From an uncultured Prevotellaceae bacterium (lineage in GTDB: Bacteria > Bacteroidota > Bacteroidia > Bacteroidales > Bacteroidaceae): a stretch of 45,832 nucleotides of DNA. Positions within the stretch are counted from its first letter, which is position 1. Each line of letters opens with the position of its first letter. Of this stretch, positions 1 through 8,070 are shown piece by piece. The DNA lies in the NCBI GenBank assembly GCA_902779745.1, contig CACZCT010000023.1, positions 1 through 45,832 of the forward strand. The letters run 5' to 3'. The position numbers were made by a program, and so were the translations under genes. A model generated the notes under the pieces. That model did no database searches. It was not told where the DNA came from and saw only the letters and a list, made by a program, of their open reading frames with translations.

Positions 1-16
1 CGAGTACCCCAACAAC

Positions 17-48
17 AAAAACTGCTAAGTTGACTACTTAGCAGTTTT
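17..48 (-). terminator. Hairpin terminator of the glycerate kinase-TfoX operon
   Basis: Perfect 13-bp inverted repeat, AAAACTGCTAAGT at 18-30 and its complement at 36-48, with a 5-nt loop. The TAG stop of the TfoX-domain gene (34-36) lies at the loop. On the minus strand the stem is followed by a T-rich run (complement of 11-20). The plus strand is also T-rich after the stem, so it may act in both directions. Confidence 0.75.
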
Positions 49-384
49 CTTTTTGTCAGGCTTCCCTCGTTTTTTCTTCGGTTTTGGAAGAGGAAGCTCC
101 ATACAGGTTTCGCGGACTAGTGACGAGAGATAATCATGATCATCAACGTCTGCAATATAGAAATAATCCTTGGCACCATCATAGGGAGGACGAAGTTCTT
201 CTTTTCGAAGGATGGCACGTCCAGTTTCAGTGGGCTTTAGGTAAAAACGGTCATCACATATAAGACCGAAGATCTTTCCATCACAATAGATGCCATAGTC
301 ACCAAACATTTTCTTGACGGTGATCTCGCCAGCACCAGCGCACTGGTCGACAATGTATTGAACGAAATCGGCATTGCTTGCCAT
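34..384 (-). CDS. TfoX/Sxy N-terminal domain protein
   Basis: A 116-residue protein matching the N-terminal domain of TfoX/Sxy. The core is at about residues 8-100, with the typical KKMFGDYGIYCDGKIFGLI stretch near residues 23-41 and a YLKP segment after it. The tail (from about 98) is Lys/Pro-rich. I start at the ATG at 384: an in-frame extension to 423 exists but would run into the 3' end of the upstream glycerate kinase, and family members begin close to this Met. The TfoX C-terminal domain of proteobacterial competence regulators is absent, as is usual for short Bacteroidota members, whose role is unknown. It lies 19 bp after the glycerate kinase gene, so the two are probably co-transcribed. 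Confidence 0.85.
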   Translation of the reverse strand: MASNADFVQYIVDQCAGAGEITVKKMFGDYGIYCDGKIFGLICDDRFYLKPTETGRAILRKEELRPPYDGAKDYFYIADVDDHDYLSSLVRETCMELPLPKPKKKRGKPDKKKTAK

Positions 385-403
385 ATAGACTAATGAATAA
401 TAA

Positions 404-1474
404 TTATGAAAGTAATGACTCAAATGATTCTACGAGTAAAGTGATATTCTTCTTTGCTGTCTCAGGCTTTATGGCTTCTTCTATGGGGAGGTCAGGAGGA
501 TTGATACACTCCACTTGAGAGAAACCTGTGTCGAGCAATTGTTGGCGGTCATTGATGCGACCTGCTATCAAGGCAACAGGTACCTGATATTTCTTTGCCC
601 GTTGAAGGATGCCAAAGGGGAGTTTTCCCATCAGGGTTTGTCGGTCAGCAGCACCTTCACCCGTGATGACGAGGGCGGCATCTTTCAGTATTTCTTCGAA
701 ATGGACCGTATTAAGTAAAAGGTCAATGCCAGAACAACATTCGGCATCCAAATACTGCAGGAAGGCATAGCCTAGCCCCCCTGCAGCCCCGGCACCTGGC
801 ATGTTTTGTCGGTCATGTCCGAAATGAAGAGCCGACTTCTCTGCAAATCGTCTGGCACGGGCATCAAGCGAGAGGACCATCTCTGGCGTGGCTCCTTTTT
901 GAGGTGCATAGACATGGGCAGCTCCGTTTTCGCCACAAAGTGGATTTGTAACATCAGTGGCTATTGTGAAACGGACATCATCAAGACAATGAATGTTGTC
1001 CCATGAGTCACCTTTGGCAAACGCGTCGATAATGGCACGGAGCATGCCAATACCGCTGTCACTAGTGGCACTACCGCCAAGTCCTGCTATGATATGCTTG
1101 CATCCCCTGCGTACGGCATCCACGATGAGTTGGCCAGTGCCGTAACTGGTAGTATTCATGGGATTGCACTCTTTTGGTGTGATGAGTGTCAGTCCACTAG
1201 CCTTGGCTATTTCTATTACTGCCGTATCATCTTTTATCAGATACTGTGCCATAACAGGTCGCATCAACGGGTCTTTCACGTTGACATCCACTATCTGTCC
1301 GCCCATAGCAGCTAGGAAAGCATCCAGCCATCCCTCACCGCCATCGCTGACAGGAATCTGTATCACCTCTGCATTAGGTTTCTTCTTAAGAATACCCTCT
1401 GCCGCTGCCTGATTAGCTTCTGCCGATGTAAGACAACCCTTAAATGAGTCTATGGCTACGATGATTGTTCTCAT
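404..1474 (-). CDS. Glycerate kinase, type I (GarK/GlxK family)
   Basis: A 356-residue cytoplasmic enzyme predicted to phosphorylate D-glycerate with ATP; the family product is usually 2-phosphoglycerate. Family signatures are visible in order: DSFKG at residues 9-13, SDGGEGW at 43-49, GLGGSATSDSG at 131-141, GAGAAGGLGYAF at 227-238 and TGEGAADRQTLMGKLPFG at 271-288. It is about 20 residues shorter than E. coli GarK/GlxK, within normal range. The ATG at 1474 begins exactly at the conserved N-terminal strand. The TfoX-domain gene follows 19 bp downstream. The upstream hairpin at 1499-1524 separates it from the DUF349 gene. I cannot tell which isomer is made, and no glyoxylate-pathway genes lie nearby. 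Confidence 0.93.
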   Translation of the reverse strand: MRTIIVAIDSFKGCLTSAEANQAAAEGILKKKPNAEVIQIPVSDGGEGWLDAFLAAMGGQIVDVNVKDPLMRPVMAQYLIKDDTAVIEIAKASGLTLITPKECNPMNTTSYGTGQLIVDAVRRGCKHIIAGLGGSATSDSGIGMLRAIIDAFAKGDSWDNIHCLDDVRFTIATDVTNPLCGENGAAHVYAPQKGATPEMVLSLDARARRFAEKSALHFGHDRQNMPGAGAAGGLGYAFLQYLDAECCSGIDLLLNTVHFEEILKDAALVITGEGAADRQTLMGKLPFGILQRAKKYQVPVALIAGRINDRQQLLDTGFSQVECINPPDLPIEEAIKPETAKKNITLLVESFESLLS

Positions 1475-1498
1475 GGTCTTTTATTTGTCCTTGACAAT

Positions 1499-1524
1499 AA
1501 AGGCTTCCACCGGTGGAAGCCTTT
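1499..1524 (-). terminator. Palindromic hairpin after the DUF349 gene
   Basis: A perfect 26-bp palindrome (half-site AAAGGCTTCCACC) sits 6 bp beyond the stop of the DUF349 gene. The minus-strand sequence after it is only weakly T-rich, so termination is probable but not certain. It precedes the glycerate kinase start by about 24 bp. Confidence 0.6.
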
Positions 1525-1530
1525 TGTAAT

Positions 1531-3384
1531 TTATTCCTTATTCTCTGCGTCAATAGCCTTGATCTTCTCACGGACAAGCTGTACCTCGTCTTTGAGTTTC
1601 TGAACCTTACGGTTCATCTCGTCAATGAGTGAATTGCCTTTCTTCGAAGAGGCATTAAGGAAACCGAGGTTGTTCTCGTATGTCTGTACCTCAGCCTTCA
1701 GTTGCTCATACTGGCGCATCAGACGGGCACGCTCGTTATCGAGGGCATTCTCGCCACGTTCAGCCACCTGCTTGAGGTTGTCCTTGAATTTGTTGAGGCG
1801 GCGTTTGGCGACAGTAATATTGAGGTCTTTATAGAGTTTGTCAAGGACGGCATGATATTCCTCATAGATCTTATCCTTCTCCTTAAAGGGCACATGACCG
1901 ATGCTCTGATATTCCTCTACGAGTTGCTGTACCTTTTCCTGTAGGTTTTCAGCCTTTTCCTCGGCAGCGGCTTTCAGGCGTTCGATGACATCACGCTTTT
2001 TCTCTAAGTTTTGGCGCTCTTCACCACGACCACCTGCGCCAGCAGCGTTGCGAGCCTCAAAGAACTTGTTGCAGGTTGCTAAGAACTCTTCCCATAGCTG
2101 GTCACCCAATTTCTTGGGTACCATACCGATGGTCTTCCATTCTTTCTGGAGGTTGATGAGCTTATCACTGGTCGACTTCCATTCCGTGGAGTCTTGCAAT
2201 GCCTTTGCCTTTTCGATGAGGGCGCGTTTCTTCTCGGCATTCTCCTTGAATGTCTCCTTGAGTCCTTTGAAGTACTCTGCCTTACGTCCGAAGAAGTCGT
2301 CACAGGCAGCACGGAAACGCTCAAAGATCTTGATGTTCATCTTCTGGGGAGCAAAACCGATCTTCTTCCATTCGGTCTGGATATCGATGATTTCCTTAGT
2401 ATGACGCTCCCAGTCGCCACTGCCCTTGTTCTCTTCAGCGGCAATTGCCTCCACCTTTTCACAGAGGGCGGTCTTACGGGAGAGATTGTCCTCTTCCTTG
2501 GTGCGCAGTTCTTCGAAATGCTGTTGGTGGCGTTTGTTGATAACAGTGGATGCCGCTTTAAAACGGTTCCAGATTTCCTCACGCAATTCCTTTGCTACAG
2601 GACCTGTCTCACGGTATTCTTGATGCAGTTTCTGTAATTGGTGGAATGCACTGATGACATCTGGCTCGTCAGCAAGTTTTTCTGCAGCTTCGCAAAGCTT
2701 GGTCTTTAGTTCCAGGTTTTTCTTGAAGTCATATTCACGGGCTTCACTGTTAAGTTTCAGTAGGTCATAGAACTGTTCCACATATAACTGGTAGTTACGC
2801 CAAAGCTCATTTGCCTTTTCAGCAGGCACGTTCTTAATCTCCTTCCACTCATCCTGCAATGCCTTGAACTCTTTATATGACTTATTGGCCTCCTCTGGCG
2901 AAGTCACCATTCCCTTGATTTTTTCGATGATGTCAAGTTTCTTCTGCAGGTTCTCTTGTTTCTCCTGCTCTTGCTCTTTGAAGAGCCTCTGGCGTTTCTC
3001 CTTGATGATGCCCATCTCCGCCTTGAAGGCCTCTTCGTCAACATCAGGTAGGATTTGGTAGGCTTCTGGGTCACCGCCCCCGTCAATATATTCTTTCAGA
3101 CGAGCCTCTCGCTCAGCGATATGGAGTTTGTAGAAGGCAGTCTTCAGAAAGTCTACCTCATCCTTCTGTGGCGCCTCTTCCCCTTGAGCAATCTCACGGG
3201 CACGTGCCAGTACCTCTTTCTTGTTTTGGTACTGCTTACGCTCGGGTTCTGGTTCTTCCTCCACCATTGGCGTTTCTTCTACCACAGGTGTTTCTGTTTC
3301 TACTGCAGGGGTTGCTGCTTCTGTTTCTACCACGTTCTGTTCTACGTTCTGCTCCTGTTCGAGAGCTTTTTCTTGAGAGTCCAT
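1531..3384 (-). CDS. DUF349 repeat protein, coiled-coil
   Basis: A 617-residue, highly charged, helix-rich protein. About five DUF349 repeats are readable, each with an L-Q-x-E-[WY]-K-x-I-G/N-x-V/A-P core: near residues 171, 252, 335, 408 and 487. After them comes a long coiled coil (about 530-610). Residues 1-45 form a Val/Glu/Thr/Pro-rich acidic stretch that looks disordered. There is no signal peptide or membrane segment. DUF349 proteins are widespread in Bacteroidota and their function is not settled; I do not assign one. The ATG at 3384 is the only sensible start. A TATGTTTG box at 3437-3444 (minus) could drive it as a single-gene unit. Confidence 0.88.
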   Translation of the reverse strand: MDSQEKALEQEQNVEQNVVETEAATPAVETETPVVEETPMVEEEPEPERKQYQNKKEVLARAREIAQGEEAPQKDEVDFLKTAFYKLHIAEREARLKEYIDGGGDPEAYQILPDVDEEAFKAEMGIIKEKRQRLFKEQEQEKQENLQKKLDIIEKIKGMVTSPEEANKSYKEFKALQDEWKEIKNVPAEKANELWRNYQLYVEQFYDLLKLNSEAREYDFKKNLELKTKLCEAAEKLADEPDVISAFHQLQKLHQEYRETGPVAKELREEIWNRFKAASTVINKRHQQHFEELRTKEEDNLSRKTALCEKVEAIAAEENKGSGDWERHTKEIIDIQTEWKKIGFAPQKMNIKIFERFRAACDDFFGRKAEYFKGLKETFKENAEKKRALIEKAKALQDSTEWKSTSDKLINLQKEWKTIGMVPKKLGDQLWEEFLATCNKFFEARNAAGAGGRGEERQNLEKKRDVIERLKAAAEEKAENLQEKVQQLVEEYQSIGHVPFKEKDKIYEEYHAVLDKLYKDLNITVAKRRLNKFKDNLKQVAERGENALDNERARLMRQYEQLKAEVQTYENNLGFLNASSKKGNSLIDEMNRKVQKLKDEVQLVREKIKAIDAENKE

Positions 3385-3436
3385 TGTCTACTTGTTTTTA
3401 GTTCATGAAATGGGTTAGTACACACAAATTGAGGTA

Positions 3437-3444
3437 CAAACATA
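3437..3444 (-). promoter_or_regulatory. Possible -7 box for the DUF349 gene
   Basis: On the minus strand this reads TATGTTTG and fits TAnnTTTG. No clear TTTG lies 19-21 bp upstream, so support is modest. It would give a leader of about 45 nt. Confidence 0.35.
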
Positions 3445-3497
3445 CTAAAAAGTTCTGAATGTACCTAATTTTTTGTGAACTTTTTTCGAAAAAGGGG

Positions 3498-4424
3498 CTA
3501 AATCAGTCGTTTATGACGGAAGAAAAACCATGAAAGCACCGAAATCATCAGTGAAATGATGATGGCAATGATAAAACCGATGGGGTTCGTTTCCATGCCA
3601 TTGACGAGGTTCATTCCGAAGAAACTGGCAACCAAAGTAGGCAACATGAGGATGATGGTCACTGAGGTCAGGGTACGCATGATGGTATTCATGTTGTTGT
3701 TGATGATACTCTGATAGGTATCCATCGTTGACTCCAGAATATTCGAATAAATATTCGTCGTCTCCCGTGCCTGGGTCATCTCGATATTCACGTCCTCAAT
3801 CAGGTCTGCATCCAATTCGTCTATCTGCAACTTGAACTTCAGTTTGGAGAGCAGGGTCTCATTTCCACGGATAGAGGTGTTGAAATAGGTGAGTGAGTCC
3901 TGAAGACGGGAAAGACCAATCAGACTCTCATTGTTCACCTCCTTGTCGAGGTTACGCTTCGATTTGTCTATCAGCATAGAGATCTGCTTCAACCGCTTCA
4001 GGTACCAGACGGCACTGCTGAGGAAGAGACGGAAAATCATGTCGACATAGTCCGTGAAACCCTCTCCGCGCTTCTGTTGGTAACTCACGAAGTCAATCAT
4101 CATGTTCGTCTCATAGTAGCAGACGGTGATGGTGACATCACGCTTATGGATGATACCCAAGGGAACAGTAGTATAGGGAGTACGTGACCTTACCTCCTTG
4201 ACATAGGGGATGCGCAGAATGATGAGCATCCATCCGTCGTCGTACTCATAACGGGCACGCTCATCTGTATCGCTGATATCGGAGAGGAAATAGTCAGGAA
4301 TCTGATACTGTTCTTCCAGCATCTGGATGTCCTCTTCTGTCGGACACGTCACCTGTATCCAACAGTTAGGCTGCCACGTTTCAAGTTGGCTGAGCCCACC
4401 AGTAATGTTCCAGTAAGTCTTCAT
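3498..4424 (-). CDS. corA: CorA-family magnesium/divalent cation transporter
   Basis: A 308-residue inner-membrane channel for Mg2+ (possibly Co2+ or Ni2+). The N-terminal cytoplasmic part (1-245) is alpha/beta then long helical, as in CorA. Two C-terminal membrane helices lie at about 252-270 and 281-302. The GMN selectivity motif is at residues 270-272 (SFFGMNLVNGME), followed by the short periplasmic loop, and the protein ends in a basic tail (RHKRLI). Length and architecture match the family. The GMN motif rules out ZntB, which has GIN or related variants. The start at 4424 is preceded by a leader of about 130 nt with strong predicted structure, suggesting post-transcriptional control. 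The gene appears to be monocistronic. Confidence 0.93.
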   Translation of the reverse strand: MKTYWNITGGLSQLETWQPNCWIQVTCPTEEDIQMLEEQYQIPDYFLSDISDTDERARYEYDDGWMLIILRIPYVKEVRSRTPYTTVPLGIIHKRDVTITVCYYETNMMIDFVSYQQKRGEGFTDYVDMIFRLFLSSAVWYLKRLKQISMLIDKSKRNLDKEVNNESLIGLSRLQDSLTYFNTSIRGNETLLSKLKFKLQIDELDADLIEDVNIEMTQARETTNIYSNILESTMDTYQSIINNNMNTIMRTLTSVTIILMLPTLVASFFGMNLVNGMETNPIGFIIAIIISLMISVLSWFFFRHKRLI

Positions 4425-4428
4425 AATG

Positions 4429-4480
4429 CTAATCCTTTTTATAAAACGGTCTTAGCGGCAAGAGGATTAGCGGTCTTGCC
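4429..4480 (-). promoter_or_regulatory. Predicted pseudoknot over the corA start region
   Basis: In the corA mRNA a 7-bp stem forms between GGCAAGA (4474-4480) and TCTTGCC (4457-4463). Its 10-nt loop CCGCTAATCC contains CTAATCC (4464-4470), perfectly complementary to GGATTAG (4429-4435), which ends 4 nt before the AUG. A 21-nt linker joins them. This H-type pseudoknot would hide the ribosome-entry region. The pairing is read directly from the sequence; the regulatory role is inferred, and I recognise no described riboswitch class. Confidence 0.5.
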
Positions 4481-4562
4481 TGCTGTTCCTCACGCCTTAC
4501 GAATTGTAATGATTCGCCGGGTAATCGTCCATTTTGTTTGTTACTATTTGGTTATTCGTGTG

Positions 4563-4593
4563 CAAAGGTACAAAAAAAGCGCAGATTTCCAAA
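4563..4593 (-). promoter_or_regulatory. corA promoter (TTTG-N19-TACCTTTG)
   Basis: On the minus strand TTTG (4590-4593) and TACCTTTG (4563-4570) are separated by 19 bp, an excellent Bacteroidota sigma-ABfr match. The -33 element lies partly in the loop of the pepD terminator. Transcription would begin near 4556, giving a leader of about 130 nt. Confidence 0.75.
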
Positions 4594-4609
4594 CAAATCT
4601 GCGCTTTTT
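4572..4609 (-). terminator. Intrinsic terminator of the flippase-pepD operon
   Basis: A 15-bp perfect stem (4574-4588 with 4595-4609; core GCGCAGATTT) with a 6-nt loop. On the minus strand the stem runs into a T tract (complement of 4572-4578). It lies 20 bp after the pepD stop. Confidence 0.9.
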
Positions 4610-4629
4610 ATTATTTACATATTTACATT

Positions 4630-6087
4630 TTACTTCTCAGGCACATCTTCCAGCGTTTTCTTCAATAGTTGCCAGAAAGGATCGACAGTTTCGATGAGGG
4701 CACGCTCACTGGTGGTGTGTGGTGACTTCATCGTAGGTCCGAAGGAGACGACATCCAAATGGGGATACTTGCCGAGGATGACAGAGCATTCCAGTCCGGC
4801 ATGGTCGACCTGTATGATGCCGTCCTTGCCGAAGAGATTCTTATATTCTTTCAACAGCAGATGGAGGATGGGGGAGTCGGGGTTGGGGTCCCATCCGCCA
4901 TAAGAACCGGCAGTCTCTACCTTCATACCAGCCATGTTGAAACAACTCTCGAGGCTCTTGACAATATAGTCTTTCATGTCTTCACGACTGCTTCGGGCAA
5001 GTATCTTGATAGCCGCCTGACCGGATGCGATGTCAATGATGGCGAGGTTACTGCTGGTCTCCACCACGTCAGGGTAGGAGGGTATCATGCGTACTACACC
5101 ATCGTGGCAGGCATAGATGGCATTGATGAGGTTGTCCTGAATCTCTATGGGTACCTGCTTGGCTGGTGTTGCCACTTCCTCGGCATAGAACTTAATGTCA
5201 GTCTCAATGCCTTTGTATTGGCTGTTGAAGTCGTCAAGCCAGTCATCCACGAGTTCCTTCAAGGCATCGATGTTCTCTTTGGGGAGTGTCAACACGACCT
5301 CTGCCTTGTATGGGATGACGTTACGCACTTTTCCACCGTGCCAGGAGGCAAGACGTGCGTCCAATTGTTCTACAGCCTCACGGACGAAGCGTACCATGAG
5401 TTTGTTGGCATTGGCACGCCCATCATTAATCTCCAGACCGCTATGTCCGCTACGCAATCCTTTCAATGTGACACGGACAGCGGTATCCTCTGGATCGGTG
5501 TCGACTTCCTGATAACCCATCGTGGCAGTAATGTCGATACCACCTGCAGAGCCAATGACGAACTTACCCCAATGCTCGGAGTCGAGATTCAACAGAATGT
5601 CACCCTGTAACTCTCCTTCTGGCAGTTCGTTGGCACCCCACATTCCTGTCTCCTCATCACGGGTGATGAGGGCATCAATGGGACCATGCTTTAGGGTCTT
5701 GTCTTCCATGATAGCCATAATGGCAGCTACGCCCAGTCCGTTATCTGCACCCAGTGTGGTACCCTTCGCCTTCACCCATCCGTCGTCAATCCAGGTACGT
5801 ATGGGGTCTGTCTCAAAATTATGAGTCGACTCGGTGTCACGTTCAGGCACCATATCCATGTGAGCCTGCAGGATGACGCCTTTGCGGTTATCCATCCCTG
5901 CCGAGGCGGGCTTGCGGAACACGATATTACCTGCGGGGTCTTTGAAAGCCTCTACGCCTGCCTGCTTACCGAAGTCAAGCAGGAACTGCTGTATTTTCTC
6001 AAGATGTCCACTGGGACGTGGAACTTGTGTGAGTGCGTGGAAATTCTTCCAAATGCACTTAGGATTCAGATTTTGAATTTCGTTCAT
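4630..6087 (-). CDS. pepD: Aminoacyl-histidine (cytosol non-specific) dipeptidase, M20
   Basis: A 485-residue cytosolic zinc dipeptidase that cleaves a broad set of unblocked dipeptides, including Xaa-His. M20C features are present: HMD at residues 76-78 (metal His and supporting Asp), GADNG at 113-117 (bridging Asp 115), DEETGM at 144-149 (catalytic and metal Glu), LDSEHWG near 168-174, and a late His in PHTTSER for the second metal. The length equals E. coli PepD (485). The start at 6087 gives the conserved N-terminus with the PRPSGH motif. The upstream flippase-like gene ends 12 bp before the ATG, so both share a transcript, which ends at the strong hairpin at 4572-4609. Confidence 0.95.
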   Translation of the reverse strand: MNEIQNLNPKCIWKNFHALTQVPRPSGHLEKIQQFLLDFGKQAGVEAFKDPAGNIVFRKPASAGMDNRKGVILQAHMDMVPERDTESTHNFETDPIRTWIDDGWVKAKGTTLGADNGLGVAAIMAIMEDKTLKHGPIDALITRDEETGMWGANELPEGELQGDILLNLDSEHWGKFVIGSAGGIDITATMGYQEVDTDPEDTAVRVTLKGLRSGHSGLEINDGRANANKLMVRFVREAVEQLDARLASWHGGKVRNVIPYKAEVVLTLPKENIDALKELVDDWLDDFNSQYKGIETDIKFYAEEVATPAKQVPIEIQDNLINAIYACHDGVVRMIPSYPDVVETSSNLAIIDIASGQAAIKILARSSREDMKDYIVKSLESCFNMAGMKVETAGSYGGWDPNPDSPILHLLLKEYKNLFGKDGIIQVDHAGLECSVILGKYPHLDVVSFGPTMKSPHTTSERALIETVDPFWQLLKKTLEDVPEK

Positions 6088-6099
6088 TGTATAATAGTT

Positions 6100-7086
6100 T
6101 TAAAGATTAGTATTGACTTTCGTAAATGAAAGTGCCAGCCATGCATAGATGCCAAGAACGACAACCAACATGGTCTGGACGGTATGGACGATGAGTACGA
6201 AGTAGAGCGCATGCTCGTCAGCCACGCCATAGAGTATCAACATTGTCTTCACGGCAAAGTGCCACGGTCCTGCACCATTAGGAGTCGGTACGATGACGGC
6301 GATGGAACCTACGATGAAGGTCACTAATGCACAGCCGATGCCTAGGTCTGCCGTGAAGTCGAAACAGTAGAACGTCAGGTAATAATGCAGGAAATAGCTC
6401 ACCCAGATGCCTAAGGTGAAGAATACGAAGAGGGGAATGTTACGGACGTTCCGTAAAGACATGACACCTTGCCAGATATTCGAGAAGGTTGCCTTCACCT
6501 TATTATATATAGAGAGCTTCCGCAACAGGAAATGCAACAGGATCAGGATGGCGATACCGCAGATGGCGACCACCAAATAACCTGCCCATGAGAACCCATG
6601 CAGGATGGTATGCAGGTTGGTGCCTGTCTTGCGGAAGAACATACCGAAGGTACTCATCTCCAAAAGCAGTACAATGGCAGTGATGCCCATCACCAACAGG
6701 GAGTCAATTGCCCGTTCTGTCACAACGGTACCTATTGCCTTCGGAAAGGAGATGTTGTCATATCGCTTCAATACGCCACAACGGGTAAACTCACCCACAC
6801 GGGGTATCAGCAAAGATGCTGCATACGACAGGAAAATCGAATGAATACTGACTGATGTGCGCGGATGCTCGCCAATAGGCTCCAAAGACTGCCGCCACCG
6901 CCAACCACGAAACATCTGGGCGAGGATGCCGAAAGGAAACGACAGCAACATCCACGTCCAATCCATCTTGTCCGTCATAACATGACGAATCTGTTGCCAA
7001 TCCTCGCCCCGGTACATCCAATACAGGATAGCACCGCCCAAGAAGAGTGGCATCAGAATCTTCAGGATGATACTGCTGATTTTCAT
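6100..7086 (-). CDS. Flippase-like integral membrane protein (LPG synthase TM family)
   Basis: A 328-residue inner-membrane protein with about eight hydrophobic helices. It carries the conserved signatures of the UPF0104/lysylphosphatidylglycerol-synthase transmembrane family: LIPRVGEFTRCGVLKRY, TVVTERAIDSL, and the C-terminal PTPNGAGPWHFAVKTML. In MprF this domain flips modified lipids; stand-alone members have no established substrate. I start at the ATG at 7086. A further 98 codons are open upstream, but they would overlap the rsmA promoter and coding region and are hydrophilic, unlike the family. A TATCTTTG box lies 11 bp upstream. The gene is co-oriented with pepD, 12 bp apart; I see no functional link. 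Confidence 0.88.
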   Translation of the reverse strand: MKISSIILKILMPLFLGGAILYWMYRGEDWQQIRHVMTDKMDWTWMLLSFPFGILAQMFRGWRWRQSLEPIGEHPRTSVSIHSIFLSYAASLLIPRVGEFTRCGVLKRYDNISFPKAIGTVVTERAIDSLLVMGITAIVLLLEMSTFGMFFRKTGTNLHTILHGFSWAGYLVVAICGIAILILLHFLLRKLSIYNKVKATFSNIWQGVMSLRNVRNIPLFVFFTLGIWVSYFLHYYLTFYCFDFTADLGIGCALVTFIVGSIAVIVPTPNGAGPWHFAVKTMLILYGVADEHALYFVLIVHTVQTMLVVVLGIYAWLALSFTKVNTNL

Positions 7087-7096
7087 AATCCGATTG

Positions 7097-7104
7097 CAAA
7101 GATA
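7097..7104 (-). promoter_or_regulatory. -7 box for the flippase-pepD operon
   Basis: On the minus strand this reads TATCTTTG, matching TAnnTTTG, followed by GC. No good TTTG is found 19-21 bp upstream. The leader would be very short. Confidence 0.5.
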
Positions 7105-7124
7105 ATCATTTCTTTTTGGATGTA

Positions 7125-7156
7125 GTTGATTATATGCGTTTTTTTTCGTACCTTTG
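7125..7156 (+). promoter_or_regulatory. rsmA promoter immediately before the start codon
   Basis: TACCTTTG at 7149-7156 with GTTG at 7125-7128, 20 bp apart. The box ends 8 bp before the rsmA ATG (7165), so the transcript would begin at or within a few nucleotides of the start codon. Confidence 0.65.
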
Positions 7157-7164
7157 TCAACGAA

Positions 7165-8016
7165 ATGAAACAAGTACGTCCTAAAAAGAATCTGGGTCAA
7201 CACTTCCTGACTGATCTGTCTATCGCTAAGCGGATCGCTGACACGGTGGATGCGTGTTCTGATATTCCTGTATTGGAGGTGGGACCAGGCATGGGCGTGA
7301 TGACGCAGTATCTCGTAGAAAAACCTCGTCCTTTCAAAGTTGTGGAGATCGACAGGGAGAGTGTGGCGTATCTGAAGCAAACGTTGTTTAAGGAAGAGTC
7401 AACAGACAATGACCAACAGCCAACAGCTATTATTGAGGGCGACTTTCTGCGTATGGACTTGCGGAAAGTGTTTGACGGACAACAGTTTGTGCTGACAGGC
7501 AATTATCCATACGATATTTCCTCGCAGATTTTCTTCAAAATGCTCGATAACCGCGATTTGATTCCCTGTTGTACGGGTATGATCCAACGGGAAGTCGCCC
7601 TGCGCATTGCCTCTGAACCGGGGAATAAGGCATATGGTATTCTTTCTGTGTTGATTCAGGCTTGGTACGACGTGGAGTATCTTTTTACAGTCGAACCTTC
7701 TGTCTTCAACCCTCCTCCCAAGGTGCAGAGTGCTGTCATCCGTATGGCTCGCAACAAAGTACAACAACTGGATTGTGATGAGGATTTGTTTAAACGGGTG
7801 GTGAAAACTGCTTTTAACCAGCGTCGTAAGATGTTACGAGTGAGCCTTCGTCAGATGTTCAATTCCTCGAATCCTGCTCCAGAAGGCTTCTTTGAGCACG
7901 AGATTATGACGAAACGACCTGAACAACTGACGATTGCGCAGTTTGTAGACTTAACGAACATGGTAGAAAGATTTGTCCGTGTTCGCACACAGAATGTTGA
8001 TTTAGGTCAAGAATAA
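7165..8016 (+). CDS. rsmA: 16S rRNA (adenine1518/1519-N6)-dimethyltransferase
   Basis: A 283-residue SAM-dependent enzyme that dimethylates two adjacent adenines in the 3' hairpin of 16S rRNA during small-subunit maturation. The N-terminus KKNLGQHFL is diagnostic. Motif I (EVGPGMGVMT) is at residues 38-47, the acidic motif II (VVEIDRE) at 59-65, and motif IV is NYPY at 113-116 (NLPY in E. coli, with NYPY common in Bacteroidota). The start is the ATG at 7165: an upstream TTG-type extension would overlap the promoter box and lacks homology. The gene is divergent from the flippase-like gene, with a promoter 8 bp upstream implying a leaderless or near-leaderless mRNA. Confidence 0.96.
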   Translation: MKQVRPKKNLGQHFLTDLSIAKRIADTVDACSDIPVLEVGPGMGVMTQYLVEKPRPFKVVEIDRESVAYLKQTLFKEESTDNDQQPTAIIEGDFLRMDLRKVFDGQQFVLTGNYPYDISSQIFFKMLDNRDLIPCCTGMIQREVALRIASEPGNKAYGILSVLIQAWYDVEYLFTVEPSVFNPPPKVQSAVIRMARNKVQQLDCDEDLFKRVVKTAFNQRRKMLRVSLRQMFNSSNPAPEGFFEHEIMTKRPEQLTIAQFVDLTNMVERFVRVRTQNVDLGQE

Positions 8017-8042
8017 CCTCTTTATTTTCTGAAAAGCGACAT

Positions 8043-8065
8043 ATTTCATGGTCACATCATGAAAT
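8043..8065. promoter_or_regulatory. Dyad ATTTCATG-N7-CATGAAAT
   Basis: A perfect 8-bp inverted repeat (8043-8050 and 8058-8065) with a 7-bp spacer, just upstream of the TATCTTTG box at 8071-8078. Its size and placement resemble a protein operator rather than a terminator, because no T tract follows. The cognate factor is unknown. Confidence 0.4.
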
Positions 8066-8070
8066 GTGCT

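Noticed and set aside
4425-4560. M-box or other known Mg2+ riboswitch before corA
   Set aside because: The leader is shorter than an M-box and shows none of its conserved segments; only an unclassified pseudoknot is supported.
4759-5610. Long plus-strand frame of 283 codons opposite pepD
   Set aside because: It is antisense to a complete, motif-rich PepD and its translation shows no domain; it is a by-product of codon bias.
7087-7380. 98-codon N-terminal extension of the flippase-like protein
   Set aside because: It overlaps the start of rsmA and both promoters, and it is hydrophilic, unlike the family.
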